Positions 25,315-37,556 of a stretch of DNA of 60,292 nt are shown piece by piece. Location: positions 1 to 60,292 of the forward strand of contig NZ_JHZK01000023.1 in the NCBI RefSeq assembly GCF_000688515.1. The letters run 5' to 3'. The position numbers and the translations under genes were made by a program. The notes under the pieces are model-generated. The model ran no database searches. It saw only the letters and a list, made by a program, of their open reading frames with translations, and was not told the origin of the DNA. The DNA is from Afifella pfennigii DSM 17143 (lineage in GTDB: Bacteria > Pseudomonadota > Alphaproteobacteria > Rhizobiales > Afifellaceae). Each line of letters starts with the position of its first letter. Position 1 is the first letter of the stretch.

Positions 25315-25932
25315 TTAGCAGAAACCGACGCTCTTTAGATAGGAGTAGGCCTGGATGACCTCCCGGAGCTTATCCTCCAGCGAGCGGTCGCCGCCATTGG
25401 CGTCGGGATGATGACGTTTCACCAGCGTCTTATATCTCGCCTTTACTTCGTCAGGCCCCGCCGTGTCGTCAAGGCCCAGCGTTGCCAGCGATTTTCTTTC
25501 CATGTTGCGCACCGTGCGGCGGGGCTCCTCGGGCGGGCGGGCGCGGAAGCCCTCGCCGAAGAGGTCGAACGGATCGTCCGCCTTGCCCGTCCAGCCGAAC
25601 TTGCTGCGGCCGGTGGGGCGCTGGGTCTCGCCGTCGCGGGCGTTGGAGCCCATGCGCCAGGTCGGGCGATGACCGACGATGTCCGCCTTCTGGAAGGACT
25701 GGATGGCGCTGTCGTCGAGCCCGGCGAAGTAGTTATAGGCCTTGTTGTAGGCGCGCACATGCTCCAGGCAGAACCAGAAATACTCCCCTTCCGCCTCCCG
25801 GCCCTTGGGGGCGCGGTGGGGGGCCGGCTCCTGGCAGCCGTCGGCCTCGCAGATGCGCGTTTGCGGCGCGGCGGCGGGCCTTGTGCCCTTACGCGTCCTG
25901 ATCTTGTCGAAAAGGTCCGATTCGAGCTTCAT
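25315..25932 (-). CDS. J-domain (DnaJ-like) co-chaperone
   Basis: A 205-residue protein whose J domain is at the C-terminus (about residues 140-200), with L-G-L-D, then [13 protein letters not shown]; the H-P-D triad that stimulates DnaK is intact. The N-terminal part carries a small cysteine-containing motif (C-E-A-D-G-C near residue 28, and F-C-L-E-H) that may bind zinc. I chose ATG 25932; an ATG-like start 16 codons upstream is possible but its extra residues look non-conserved. It is not DnaJ itself. Neighbouring cobS and the divergent bolA are conserved neighbours. Confidence 0.88.
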   Translation of the reverse strand: MKLESDLFDKIRTRKGTRPAAAPQTRICEADGCQEPAPHRAPKGREAEGEYFWFCLEHVRAYNKAYNYFAGLDDSAIQSFQKADIVGHRPTWRMGSNARDGETQRPTGRSKFGWTGKADDPFDLFGEGFRARPPEEPRRTVRNMERKSLATLGLDDTAGPDEVKARYKTLVKRHHPDANGGDRSLEDKLREVIQAYSYLKSVGFC

Positions 25933-26015
25933 GATGAGACATATATGCCTGTCACGGTTCAGCCTCTCAAGCCGAACCAATCCAATGCCAGCTAGAATGC
26001 AAAACGGGTGAGACC

Positions 26016-26306
26016 ATGACGATGCGCGAGCGGATGGAAACGAAACTCAAAGAGGCCTTCGTGCCGGAGGAACTCACCGTGACCGACGAATCGCATCTGC
26101 ATGCCGGCCATGCCGGGGCGCATCCTGACGGGGAGAGCCATTTCCGCATCCACATCGTGTCGGAGGCCTTCGCCGGCAAGAGCCGGGTTCAGCGCCACCG
26201 CATGGTCAACGAGCTCTTGGCGGAGGAACTCAAGGAACGCGTCCACGCGCTCGCCCTGCGGGCGGCCGCGCCTGGAGAGGCGACCCGCGCCCCGCGCAAT
26301 CCCTGA
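26016..26306 (+). CDS. BolA-family protein
   Basis: A 96-residue BolA protein with the family order: N-terminal R-M-E-T-K-L-K-E-A-F, central D-E-S-H-L-H-A-G-H with the conserved histidine and glycine, S-H-F-R-I-H-I-V-S-E-A-F-A-G-K, and R-V-Q-R-H-R-M-V-N-E-L-L. BolA proteins pair with monothiol glutaredoxins to handle iron-sulfur clusters or sense iron; the mature role here is not determinable. The gene is divergent from the J-domain gene with an 83-base gap that holds both promoters. Confidence 0.92.
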   Translation: MTMRERMETKLKEAFVPEELTVTDESHLHAGHAGAHPDGESHFRIHIVSEAFAGKSRVQRHRMVNELLAEELKERVHALALRAAAPGEATRAPRNP

Positions 26307-26339
26307 GGTGGCGGGCGGCGATCGCCCATTGCGGCCTCC

Positions 26340-27632
26340 TCAGGCCGCGGAGCCTAGAAGCGCCTTGCCTTCTGCCGCCGTCATCGGCGTCACCCTGATC
26401 TGGGTGATGCGGTTGCGCGATTTCCTCAAGACCTTGAAGCGGAAACCGTGGAAGGTGAATTCCTGGCCGGCTTCGGGGATCGTCTGCGCCTCGTGAATGA
26501 CGAGGCCGGCCATCGTCGTCGCTTCCTCGTCGGGCAGCGACCAGTCGAAGGCGCGGTTGAGGTCGCGGATCGGCACCGCGCCTTCCACGATGATGGAGCC
26601 GTCGGGCTGCTGGCGCACGCCCTGAATCTCGATGTCGTGCTCGTCGGCGATCTCGCCGACGATCTCCTCCAGGATGTCTTCCAGGGTGATGAGGCCCATC
26701 ACCTCGCCGTACTCGTCGACGACGAGGGCGAAATGCGTCTTGCGGCGCAGGAATTCGTTGAGCTGGGCCTGCAGGGAGGTGGTGTCGGGCACGAACCAGG
26801 GCTTGGCCGCCACCTCCATGATGTCGAGGCTGGCGGCGTCGCCCTTGGCGGCGGCGAGGGCGCGCAGAACGTCCTTGGCGTGCAGGACGCCGACGATGTT
26901 CTCCGTCTCGCCGCGCCAAAGCGGCAGGCGGGTGAAGGAGCTCGCCATCACCTGCTCCACGATGCGCGCCGGCGGCTCGTCGGCATTGAGCGCCTGCATG
27001 GCGGTGCGGTGGACCATGACGTCGGAGACGTCGAGCTCGTTGAGGTCCAGAAGGCCGCCGAGCATGTCGCGGTCGCCCTTCTGCACGCTGCCTTCACGGT
27101 GCAACAGATCGACGGCGCCGCGCAGCTCCTCATGGCCCGACAGGAGCATGTTGCCGCTGGCGTTGACGCCGAAAAGGCGAAGCAGCGCGGAAACGATCCG
27201 CTCCACCGTCGCCACGACCGGAGCGAAGATCTTCACCGCCAGGGTGACGAAGGGACCGACGGCGAGCGAGAAGCGGTCGGGCATGGTGATTGCCCAGGTT
27301 TTCGGCAGCACCTCGGCGAAGACGAGGACGAGCAGCGTCATGACCAGGGTGGCCACGGCCACGCCCGCATCGCCGAAAATCTCGATGAAGGCGGCCGTCG
27401 CCAGCGCCGAGGCGAGAATGTTGACGAGGTTGTTGCCCAGAAGCAGCGAGGAGATCATCCGCTCCTTGCGGTCGATGAGGCGTCCGACGATGCTGGCATG
27501 CGCCTCGCCCGACTTCTCCAACTGGTGCATGCGCGCCCGCGAGGCGGCGGTCAGCGCCGTTTCGGAGCCCGAGAAGAAGGCGGAGAGAAGCAAGAGAAAC
27601 AAGACGGCGAGAACGATCGCCCAGAGCCACAT
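26340..27632 (-). CDS. CNNM/CorC (HlyC) family transporter-associated protein
   Basis: A 430-residue membrane protein with the CNNM transmembrane domain at about 1-190 (F-F-S-G-S-E-T-A-L-T-A-A-S near residue 20 is the signature), two CBS domains at about 205-325 (with V-H-R-T-A-M and F-A-L-V-V-D-E-Y-G), and the CorC_HlyC domain at the end containing G-F-R-F-K-V-L. Members influence Mg2+ or Co2+ balance; the old hemolysin name is misleading. It directly follows aroB on the same strand with a three-base gap, suggesting one transcription unit xerD-opposite: aroK-aroB-CNNM. Confidence 0.92.
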   Translation of the reverse strand: MWLWAIVLAVLFLLLLSAFFSGSETALTAASRARMHQLEKSGEAHASIVGRLIDRKERMISSLLLGNNLVNILASALATAAFIEIFGDAGVAVATLVMTLLVLVFAEVLPKTWAITMPDRFSLAVGPFVTLAVKIFAPVVATVERIVSALLRLFGVNASGNMLLSGHEELRGAVDLLHREGSVQKGDRDMLGGLLDLNELDVSDVMVHRTAMQALNADEPPARIVEQVMASSFTRLPLWRGETENIVGVLHAKDVLRALAAAKGDAASLDIMEVAAKPWFVPDTTSLQAQLNEFLRRKTHFALVVDEYGEVMGLITLEDILEEIVGEIADEHDIEIQGVRQQPDGSIIVEGAVPIRDLNRAFDWSLPDEEATTMAGLVIHEAQTIPEAGQEFTFHGFRFKVLRKSRNRITQIRVTPMTAAEGKALLGSAA

Positions 27633-27635
27633 AGG

Positions 27636-28775
27636 CTAGTCTCCAGATAGGACGGCTTTCTGTCTGTGCGGGGTGTCCGCGAGCTCTTCGGCCAGGAAGG
27701 CGCGCACCGCGCCCGCATCGACATCCTCGGCAATATAGGAACGGCCGATGCCCTGCGTCAGGATGAAAGTGAGGCGGCCGGCCTTCACCTTCTTGTCCTG
27801 CGCCATCGCCTGCATCAAATCGTCCACCGCAAAGCTGCCCGGGATGTCGGCCAGCCGGGTTGGCAAACCGGCCGCCTTGAGGTGGTGCTCGACCCTCTCC
27901 GCATCGCCCGCCGGGGCGAGTCCCTGGAGGGCGGAGAAGCGGTGGGCGAGCGCCATGCCGACGGCCACGCCCTCGCCGTGGATCAGGCGGGCGGGATCGT
28001 AGCGGCAGGCAGCCTCCAGCGCGTGGCCGAAGGTGTGGCCGAGATTGAGAAGCGCGCGTTGGCCGGCTTCGCGCTCGTCGGCGGCGACGACGCGGGCCTT
28101 GGCTTCCACGCTCCTGCAGATCGCCGTCTCGCGCGCTTCGCCGCCGGCGAAGACGGCCTGGTAATGCTCTTCCAGCCAGGCGAAGAAATGAGCGTCGTCG
28201 ATAAGGCCGTATTTCACCACCTCGGCATAGCCGGCGCGGAACTCGCGCGCCGGCAGGGTGTCGAGCGTCTGCGTGTCGGCAAGCACCAGCCGCGGCTGGT
28301 AGAAGGCGCCGACGAGGTTCTTGCCTTGCGGCGTGTTGATGCCGGTCTTGCCGCCGACGGAGGAATCCACCTGGGCAAGCAGGCTCGTCGCCACCTGCAC
28401 GAGCTGCATGCCACGCCGGGCGATCGCCGCGGCAAATCCGGCAAGGTCGCCGACGACGCCGCCGCCGAGCGCGACGACGACGTCGCCGCGCTCCAGCCGG
28501 GCGCGCAGGAGCTCTGCGACGACACGCTCCAGGACGGCAAAGCTCTTGGAGGCCTCGCCCGGCGCCACCACGACGTCGACCACCTCAAGCCCCTCGTCCT
28601 GGAGGGATCGGCGCGCCGGTTCCAGATACAGCGCGGCGACGTTCTCGTCGGTGACGATGGCGGCGCGGCGGCTCGCCAGACGGCTCGCGGCATGCCGGCC
28701 GAGGCTGTCGATGAGGCCCGGACCGACGACGACGTCGTAGCTGCGCGGGCCGAGCTCGACGCGAACGCCGCTCAT
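27636..28775 (-). CDS. aroB: 3-dehydroquinate synthase
   Basis: A 379-residue AroB, the second shikimate-pathway enzyme, converting DAHP to 3-dehydroquinate with NAD+ and a divalent metal. Visible motifs: A-L-G-G-G-V-V-G-D-L-A-G-F-A-A-A (nucleotide/phosphate binding) at about 102-118, V-D-S-S-V-G-G-K-T-G-I-N near 147, and the metal ligands in L-N-L-G-H-T-F-G-H-A-L-E-A. The start overlaps the aroK stop by four bases (ATGA), so aroK and aroB are coupled. Confidence 0.97.
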   Translation of the reverse strand: MSGVRVELGPRSYDVVVGPGLIDSLGRHAASRLASRRAAIVTDENVAALYLEPARRSLQDEGLEVVDVVVAPGEASKSFAVLERVVAELLRARLERGDVVVALGGGVVGDLAGFAAAIARRGMQLVQVATSLLAQVDSSVGGKTGINTPQGKNLVGAFYQPRLVLADTQTLDTLPAREFRAGYAEVVKYGLIDDAHFFAWLEEHYQAVFAGGEARETAICRSVEAKARVVAADEREAGQRALLNLGHTFGHALEAACRYDPARLIHGEGVAVGMALAHRFSALQGLAPAGDAERVEHHLKAAGLPTRLADIPGSFAVDDLMQAMAQDKKVKAGRLTFILTQGIGRSYIAEDVDAGAVRAFLAEELADTPHRQKAVLSGD

Positions 28776-29383
28776 CGGCCCTCTCCCGCCGTCAGCCTTT
28801 CTTCAACAGCGGCGACGATATCGGCGACGAGGGCCTGGTGCGGCGCCTCGCGCGAGCGCACGGTGACATCGGCGAGCCCGTAGGTCGGCTCGCGGCGGGC
28901 GAGCAACTCGCGCAAAAATGCCTTCGGGTCCGGCCGATTGAGGAGCGGTCGGTTCGCCTTGCGCCGGACCCGCTCGTAGAGCACGTCGAGATCGGCCTTG
29001 AGCCATACCGAGATACCCCGCTCGGTGATGGCCGCGCGCGTCTCCTCGTCCTCAAAGGCGCCGCCGCCCGTCGCCAGCACCGCCGGGCCGGACTGCAAGA
29101 GCCGCCGGATCACTTTCTTCTCACCATCGCGAAAATACGCTTCCCCATATTGCTCGAAAATCTCCGGAACGGAGAGATTTGCCGCCGTCTCGATCTCGTG
29201 ATCGGCGTCCAGGAAAGGCAAATTCAAGGTCGCGGCAAGGCGCCTTCCCACGCTCGTCTTGCCCGCGCCCATCATGCCGACGAGGACGATGTTGCGCCCG
29301 CCAAGCAAAGCCGCGACGCGCCGCCCGGCCGCCTCCAGCCCTTCCTCGGCGTTCGTTTCTTTCTTGCCTTCGGTTTGCAGCAT
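28772..29383 (-). CDS. aroK: shikimate kinase
   Basis: A 203-residue shikimate kinase. The P-loop G-M-M-G-A-G-K-T-S-V-G-R-R-L-A is at about residues 29-43, followed by the shikimate-binding F-L-D-A-D-H-E-I-E and the later A-T-G-G-G-A-F segment, and by L-Y-E-R-V-R-R-K-A-N-R-P-L-L in the lid. I chose ATG 29383 because it gives the usual length for alphaproteobacterial AroK; an upstream in-frame start at 29479 would add 32 residues that look non-conserved. It is translationally coupled to aroB. Confidence 0.94.
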   Translation of the reverse strand: MLQTEGKKETNAEEGLEAAGRRVAALLGGRNIVLVGMMGAGKTSVGRRLAATLNLPFLDADHEIETAANLSVPEIFEQYGEAYFRDGEKKVIRRLLQSGPAVLATGGGAFEDEETRAAITERGISVWLKADLDVLYERVRRKANRPLLNRPDPKAFLRELLARREPTYGLADVTVRSREAPHQALVADIVAAVEERLTAGEGR

Positions 29384-29493
29384 ACCTCGTTCCTGCGCCG
29401 GCTGGCCTGCTATACTGCCTTCACCGTTCTCGTGCATCCCTTGAAATGCCTTGCCAGGCGGAGATAAGGGAAGGCGCAAACCGGGCGGTGCAG

Positions 29494-29637
29494 ATGCCGA
29501 GTCTTTTCCGATTTCTCTTCGTCATGGCGCTGCTGGTCGGCATCGTCTACGGCTCGATGCTGGCATTGACCATCTTCGTGGAACCCAATCCGCGCGAGAT
29601 GAGCGTGCGCATTCCCGCCGAGCGGGTCAATCCGTGA
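29494..29637 (+). CDS. small single-pass membrane protein upstream of xerD
   Basis: A 47-residue protein with one transmembrane helix (residues 5-28, [18 protein letters not shown]) and a conserved-looking tail [14 protein letters not shown]. Similar short proteins sit before xerD in other Rhizobiales as far as I recall. The ATG at 29494 begins the hydrophobic segment. The stop codon overlaps the GTG start of xerD (GTGA at 29634-29637), so translation of the two is coupled. Function unknown. Confidence 0.75.
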   Translation: MPSLFRFLFVMALLVGIVYGSMLALTIFVEPNPREMSVRIPAERVNP

Positions 29638-30593
29638 GCGATCCGGGCCTTCCGGCCGATAGGGCCGCGAAAGGCCTTGAAGCGCGCGATCGCCTCGACC
29701 TGGAGAGCTTTCTGGAAATGCTGGCGGCCGAACGCGGGGCGGCGGCCAACACGCTCGCCGCCTATCGCCGGGACCTTGCCGATTTCGCGCAAAGCTCGCC
29801 CGGCCTGCGCGCCGCCACGGCGGAGGATATCCGCCGCTATGTCGGCGCGCTCGCCGGCCGCGGCATGAGCCCGGCGACGCAGAGCCGGCGCGTTTCCGCC
29901 CTGCGTCAGCTTTTCCGCTTTCTTCTCGCCGAGGGGCTGAGGTCCGACGATCCGACCCTGGCGCTGGAGCCGCCGAAGCCGCGTCGCGGCCTGCCGAAGA
30001 GCCTGTCGGTGGCGGAGGTGGAGGCGCTGCTTGCAGCGGCGCGCGCGCTGGCAGAGGCCGACGCGCCGCCCGGCCGCCGTCTGACGGCGCTGCGCAGCCT
30101 GGCGCTGCTTGAGCTTCTCTACGCGACGGGGCTGCGCGTGTCGGAACTCGTCAGCCTGCCGGCGAGCGCGGCGCAGGGCGAAAGGCCGTTCCTCATCGTC
30201 ACCGGCAAGGGCGGGCGCGAGCGCCTGGTGCCTCTCAACGAGGCGGCGCGCGAGGCCATGCAAGCCTGGCGCGCCGTATCGAGGACGAGAGGGGGCACGC
30301 AAAGCCGCTACCTCTTCCCGGCCGATTCGGCCTCCGGCCATCTCACCCGCCAGGCTTTCGCCCGCGATCTGAAGCAGATCGGCATCGCGGCGGGCATCGC
30401 TCCCTCGCGCCTTTCGCCGCATGTCCTGCGCCATGCCTTCGCCAGCCATCTTCTGGCCGGCGGCGCCGATCTGAGGGCCGTGCAGATGCTGCTCGGCCAT
30501 GCCGACATCTCAACCACCCAGATCTATACCCATATCCTGGAAGAGCGGATGAAGGAGCTCGTGGGAGCGCATCATCCGCTCGCCAGGACCTAA
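29634..30593 (+). CDS. xerD: tyrosine recombinase XerD
   Basis: A 319-residue site-specific recombinase. The N-terminal SAM-like DNA-binding domain spans about 15-105, and the catalytic domain has all six active residues: Arg in T-G-L-R-V-S-E-L, Lys in T-G-K-G-G-R-E-R, His and Arg in H-V-L-R-H-A-F, His in L-G-H-A-D and Tyr in I-Y-T-H-I. XerC/XerD resolve chromosome dimers at dif. XerD rather than XerC is suggested by the [12 protein letters not shown] version and the neighbouring aroK and accA genes, usual for xerD in Rhizobiales. The start is GTG at 29634. Confidence 0.92.
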   Translation: MSDPGLPADRAAKGLEARDRLDLESFLEMLAAERGAAANTLAAYRRDLADFAQSSPGLRAATAEDIRRYVGALAGRGMSPATQSRRVSALRQLFRFLLAEGLRSDDPTLALEPPKPRRGLPKSLSVAEVEALLAAARALAEADAPPGRRLTALRSLALLELLYATGLRVSELVSLPASAAQGERPFLIVTGKGGRERLVPLNEAAREAMQAWRAVSRTRGGTQSRYLFPADSASGHLTRQAFARDLKQIGIAAGIAPSRLSPHVLRHAFASHLLAGGADLRAVQMLLGHADISTTQIYTHILEERMKELVGAHHPLART

Positions 30594-30701
30594 GGCTCCG
30601 GCAGCCAGTCAACGGCCGAAACAGGCAGACATCGCGGCCGCTTGACTTGGCGAGGCCTCATCGCCAGTTTGCGCCGACTTCAAGGAGACCTCCGCCGGCC
30701 C

Positions 30702-31658
30702 ATGCGCCATTTTCTCGAATTTGAAAAACCTGTCGCCGATCTGGAAGGCCAGATTCAGGAACTAAGACGGCTGCAGGAGAGCGACGATAGCGTCTCGACC
30801 GAGGAAGAGATCGCCAATCTGGAGACGAAGGCGCGCGAGGCGCTGAAAAGCCTCTATTCGAAGCTGACGCCCTGGCAGAAGACGCAGGTCGCCCGACACA
30901 CCGACCGCCCGCATGCCAGCCACTATATCGATGCGCTGATCGACGATTTCACGCCGCTTGCCGGCGACCGGAAATTCTCCGAGGACCGGGCGGTGCTGAC
31001 GGGGCTCGGGCGTTTCCGCGGCGAGCCCGTCGCGGTGCTCGGCCAGGAGAAGGGCTCCGACACGCAGGCGCGGCTGAAGCACAATTTCGGCATGGCGCGG
31101 CCGGAAGGCTACCGCAAGGCGGTCCGGGTGATGGAACTCGCCGACCGGTACGGCCTGCCCGTCATCTCCTTCGTCGACACGGCCGGCGCCTATCCGGGCG
31201 TGGGCGCGGAAGAACGCGGCCAGGCGGAGGCGATCGCCCGCTCCACCGAGGCCTGCCTCGGCCTCGGCGTGCCCAACGTGGCCGTCATCATCGGCGAGGG
31301 CGGCTCCGGCGGCGCCATCGCGCTCGCCACGGCAAGCCGCGTCTTCATGCTGGAGCACGCCATTTATTCGGTGATCTCGCCGGAGGGCGCCGCTTCCATC
31401 CTGTGGCGCGATTCGGCAAGGGCCGAGGAAGCGGCGACGGCCATGAAAGTGACGGCCGAAGACCTTCTCAACCTCAAGGTCATCGACGCCATCGTGCCGG
31501 AGCCGCTCGGCGGGGCGCATCGCGATCCGGAGGTCACCATCGGCGCCGTCGGCGATATCGTCGCAAGCGCCCTTGCGGAGTTCTCCGGCATGAGCGCCTC
31601 CGATATCCGGCGCGAGCGGCGGGAGAAGTTTCTCGCCATCGGCCGCAGCCTCGGCTGA
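30702..31658 (+). CDS. accA: acetyl-CoA carboxylase carboxyltransferase subunit alpha
   Basis: A 318-residue AccA, one half of the carboxyltransferase that makes malonyl-CoA for fatty-acid synthesis. It starts M-R-H-F-L-E-F-E-K-P, has the long N-terminal helices with T-P-W-Q-K-T-Q-V-A-R-H, then the crotonase-like core with D-T-A-G-A-Y-P-G, G-E-G-G-S-G-G-A-I-A and the ending that contains S-V-I-S-P-E-G-A-A-S-I-L-W. AAGGAG lies upstream of ATG 30702; an in-frame start 20 codons earlier is rejected because the family begins at MRHFLEF. Confidence 0.97.
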   Translation: MRHFLEFEKPVADLEGQIQELRRLQESDDSVSTEEEIANLETKAREALKSLYSKLTPWQKTQVARHTDRPHASHYIDALIDDFTPLAGDRKFSEDRAVLTGLGRFRGEPVAVLGQEKGSDTQARLKHNFGMARPEGYRKAVRVMELADRYGLPVISFVDTAGAYPGVGAEERGQAEAIARSTEACLGLGVPNVAVIIGEGGSGGAIALATASRVFMLEHAIYSVISPEGAASILWRDSARAEEAATAMKVTAEDLLNLKVIDAIVPEPLGGAHRDPEVTIGAVGDIVASALAEFSGMSASDIRRERREKFLAIGRSLG

Positions 31659-31713
31659 GAGCGAGGTGCTCGGCGTGGCGAAAAAGGGCCGATTGTGCGG
31701 CGGGATCGCAACA

Positions 31714-31736
31714 CCGGCCAAAAAAGGCCGGCCTTT
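31714..31736 (+). terminator. possible weak intrinsic terminator after accA
   Basis: CCGGCC-AAAAAA-GGCCGG forms a six-base-pair hairpin followed by CCTTT. The T-tract is short, so this is a weak candidate; it lies 55 bases after the accA stop. Confidence 0.35.
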
Positions 31737-31832
31737 GACAGCAAATCGCCGCATTTGCTTGTCCTAAACGCTTCTGCAAGGTTACCTCTTGCATAACTCG
31801 CATGAGACAGGGGCAAAGGCTCGGCGGGTCAC

Positions 31833-33020
31833 ATGATGACGATGACGATCTCACGCTTCGCGCGCGCCGCGACCCTCATGGTCGCCGGTCTGGCTCTTCT
31901 GACGCTGGCCGGCTGCAATGACATGGAGGGAATCGCCAAGCATCTTCGGCCGCTCTCCGGTTCCACCAAGGCGCTCATCGCCAAGAAGGGGATGAGCGAG
32001 ACGAGCCCGATCCTGGTTCGCATCTTCAAAGAGGAATCGGAGCTCGAGGTCTGGAAGAAGGAAAAGGATTCCGGCCGCTACGCGCTCCTGAAGACCTACG
32101 ACATCTGCAAATGGTCGGGCCGGCTCGGGCCGAAGGAGGCGGAGGGCGACCGTCAGGCGCCGGAAGGCTTCTATACGGTGACGCCGGCGCAGCTTAACCC
32201 GAACTCCTCCTATCACCTGTCCTTCAATCTCGGCTATCCGAACGCTTTCGACCGGGCGAACGGGCGCACCGGCTCGCACCTGATGGTGCATGGCGCCTGC
32301 TCCTCGCGCGGCTGCTATTCGATGACCGACGAGACCATCCAGGAAATCTACACGCTGGCGCGTCTGTCCTTCCAGGGCGGTCAGCGCTCCTTCCAGGTGC
32401 ATGCCTTCCCGTTCCGCATGACGCCGCAGAACCTCGCCAAGTATCGCCGCAACGAGAATTACGCCTTCTGGAAGCGGCTGAAGGAAGGCTACGACCTCTT
32501 CGAGCTGACCCGCGCGGAGCCGAAATTCGCCGTCTGCGCCAAGCAGTACGTCTTCGGCACGGAGACGCAGCCGGGGATGAGCTATTCGTCGTCAGCCTCC
32601 TGCGCGCCGAAGGTCGATGAGGCGGTGCGCGTCGCGGTGACGAAAAAGCGGGCCGCTGACGCGGCGAAGGAGCAAGCCATCGCCGCCAGGATGGACGACC
32701 GCGACTATGCGCGCGTGGCCGTCGCCGATCTGATGCGCGATCCAAGGCAACAGAACGAGGTGCCCGAGCAGCTTCTGGCGCTCACAGAGCCGCGCGGGCC
32801 GGTTTCGCTGCCGCCGGCCGCCGCCAGCGCGGGCGGACAAAGCCCGGCGACGCAAGAGGCCGCGCCGGCCGTCGTCGAAACGATGGTCGCCGCCACCGAG
32901 GCGGCGCCGGAGGCGAGCGGCGAGGCTCCCATGCCGCGTCCGACGATGGCGACCGCCTATGTGCCGGAGGAAAGCAGCGAGCAGGGCCTGCTCACCCGCC
33001 TCATCAAGAAGGTCTGGTAG
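31833..33020 (+). CDS. L,D-transpeptidase lipoprotein, YafK type
   Basis: A 395-residue exported protein. The signal peptide has the lipobox L-A-G-C near residue 27. The YkuD catalytic domain of the YafK (DpaA) type has His153 and Cys161 in M-V-H-G-A-C-S-S-R-G-C-Y-S-M. YafK-like enzymes in E. coli act as amidases that release Braun lipoprotein from peptidoglycan, so cleavage rather than cross-linking is possible; this is inference. The C-terminal 130 residues are Ala/Pro/Glu-rich and probably unstructured. Its 3' end overlaps the convergent cyclase gene by 17 bases. Confidence 0.88.
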   Translation: MMTMTISRFARAATLMVAGLALLTLAGCNDMEGIAKHLRPLSGSTKALIAKKGMSETSPILVRIFKEESELEVWKKEKDSGRYALLKTYDICKWSGRLGPKEAEGDRQAPEGFYTVTPAQLNPNSSYHLSFNLGYPNAFDRANGRTGSHLMVHGACSSRGCYSMTDETIQEIYTLARLSFQGGQRSFQVHAFPFRMTPQNLAKYRRNENYAFWKRLKEGYDLFELTRAEPKFAVCAKQYVFGTETQPGMSYSSSASCAPKVDEAVRVAVTKKRAADAAKEQAIAARMDDRDYARVAVADLMRDPRQQNEVPEQLLALTEPRGPVSLPPAAASAGGQSPATQEAAPAVVETMVAATEAAPEASGEAPMPRPTMATAYVPEESSEQGLLTRLIKKVW

Positions 33021-34347
33021 AGGGCTCGGGCCGGTCGGCGAGAAAATCCGGCTCCGCCGCCTCTTTGCGTCTGGCGGGCGCGCTTCCAGCACGCTTGCCG
33101 GCCCCCGCCTCAGCCGCGGCCTCGCGATGCGGCGCCGGTCCATTCCAGGAATAGAGCGCCACCGGCTCTGAGAAACCGCGCAAGGTATGCTCGCCGAGCG
33201 GGGTCCAATGGTCCGGGGCGTGGCCCGCGACCTTCTGCACCGCCAGCGCCGGCACGCCCAGGGCCTTGGTCATGGCCTGGATGCGGGCGACCTGATTGAC
33301 GATCGGCCCGATGACGGAGAAGGACAGCCGCGAGGCGGTGCCGATATTGCCGAACATGACGTTGCCGCGGCTTAGCCCGACGCCATAATCGAGGCGATCG
33401 GCGCCCGCCGCCCGCCGCTCGGCATTGAGCTCCGCCAGGCGCACAAAGCCCTTCTCCACCGCGCGGCTCGCCGCTTCGGCCGCCTCGCGCTCCGAAGCCC
33501 AGGTATCGAGCGGAAAGATGGCGATGACCGCGTCGCCGATGAAGTTCAGGATATCGCCTCCCTCCTCCTCGATGGCGCCGGCGATGCAGTCGAAATAGGC
33601 GTTGAGAAGGGTGATGTAGTCGCTGCGCGGCATGCGGTCGGCGAAGGCGGTGGAATTCCTGAGGTCGCTGTAGAGGATGATCGACGGGATGGTCTCGCCG
33701 TCGCCGCGATGGATCTGGCCGCCGAGCACGCGCGGGCCGGCGCGCTGGCCGAGATAGGTGGTGGCGATGGTGCGGGCGATGCGCGACAGGATCATCACCT
33801 TGCCGGACAGAGCGAATCTCTCGGCGATGCGTTGCAGGGCGGAAATCTCGGTGTCGGAAAAGCCGCCGGCGCGCGTGCAGCAGAAGGAGACGATGATGCC
33901 CTGGCGGAAATGGCCGGTGCCGGTGCCGGGGATGGCCAGATCGATGGCGAAGGCGAGATAGTCGGTGTAGCCGGCCTCCAGGAACTCCTCCAGCACCGGG
34001 AAATCGATCAGCTTGTTGGGGCCTCCAAGGGCGCGGCGAAACACCTTGGCGCCGCTGTCGACCATCGCCTTCAGCGGGCTGCGCAGCCACATCGGATTGG
34101 CCGCCTCGCCCTCGGCGAGGTAAGCGAATTGCTCGAAGGCGATCTCATCGCCCTTCTTCCAGATCACCGCCTCGACATGGAAGAGCGGATGCAGCGTGGT
34201 CCAATTGACCATGGCGCGGCCGATCGGAATGCCGGTGGCGAAGATGCGCTCGCACATGCCTTCAAACAGCGCGGTGGCGTCCGGCTCACCGAAAGCCTGC
34301 TCCACGAGCCAGGAGGTGACGCTGTCGACGAGGGTGGCGGAGGACAT
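33004..34347 (-). CDS. class III adenylate/guanylate cyclase
   Basis: A 447-residue protein with an N-terminal domain of about 200 residues (V-E-A-V-I-W-K-K-G-D and later I-V-S-F-C-C-T-R, GAF-like in pattern) and a C-terminal class III cyclase domain. The cyclase core shows I-L-Y-S-D-L-R-N-S-T (first metal Asp), then I-L-N-F-I-G-D-A-V-I-A-I-F-P (second metal Asp) and the G-N-I-G-T-A-S-R-L segment with the transition-state Arg. It would make cAMP or cGMP in the cytoplasm. ATG 34347 has AAGGAAG ten bases before it. The last 45 residues are low in complexity. Confidence 0.85.
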   Translation of the reverse strand: MSSATLVDSVTSWLVEQAFGEPDATALFEGMCERIFATGIPIGRAMVNWTTLHPLFHVEAVIWKKGDEIAFEQFAYLAEGEAANPMWLRSPLKAMVDSGAKVFRRALGGPNKLIDFPVLEEFLEAGYTDYLAFAIDLAIPGTGTGHFRQGIIVSFCCTRAGGFSDTEISALQRIAERFALSGKVMILSRIARTIATTYLGQRAGPRVLGGQIHRGDGETIPSIILYSDLRNSTAFADRMPRSDYITLLNAYFDCIAGAIEEEGGDILNFIGDAVIAIFPLDTWASEREAAEAASRAVEKGFVRLAELNAERRAAGADRLDYGVGLSRGNVMFGNIGTASRLSFSVIGPIVNQVARIQAMTKALGVPALAVQKVAGHAPDHWTPLGEHTLRGFSEPVALYSWNGPAPHREAAAEAGAGKRAGSAPARRKEAAEPDFLADRPEPSTRPS

Positions 34348-34601
34348 GACCCGTGAGCTTCCTTGCTGGCTGGTCGGGAGCAAGTTTAGACGCATTCGCC
34401 ATCCTTGCGCGAGCCAGGCGCAAACGAGGGCCGGCCGGCGACGCCGGCGCCTTGCCTGGAAGGGCGACGAATGGCGGCGCAGAGCGCCGGCCCGCAGGCC
34501 GTGCGAGCTTCCCGGAAGGCGCGGTGAGGATGACGCCGAGCCGCCGAACGACGCGCTCTAACTTTTCTCGATCAGATGCGGCGGCCAAGCCGCCGGCGGG
34601 A

Positions 34602-37340
<2,739 letters not shown>

Positions 37341-37556
37341 TAGGTGATCCTTTTCGTCGGCGGCGAATACCTGAATAAGAGCGGCCGAAACAGCCGCATC
37401 AAGCCCTCGTTACGGTGCGGGGGTATTGGCCTGAGATCCTTCCCAGCGCCCCCGCTTCTGGACGGCAGGCCGGTGGAGAGATAAGAACGGACGGGAATCA
37501 TGTCAATCAGCGGTGCCAGGCGCCGCGCGGCGCGCGGCGCTATCGAGGACTTACCC

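Noticed and set aside
33110-34090. 326-codon minus-strand frame
   Set aside because: Out-of-phase shadow of the cyclase gene, rich in Arg/His/Pro.
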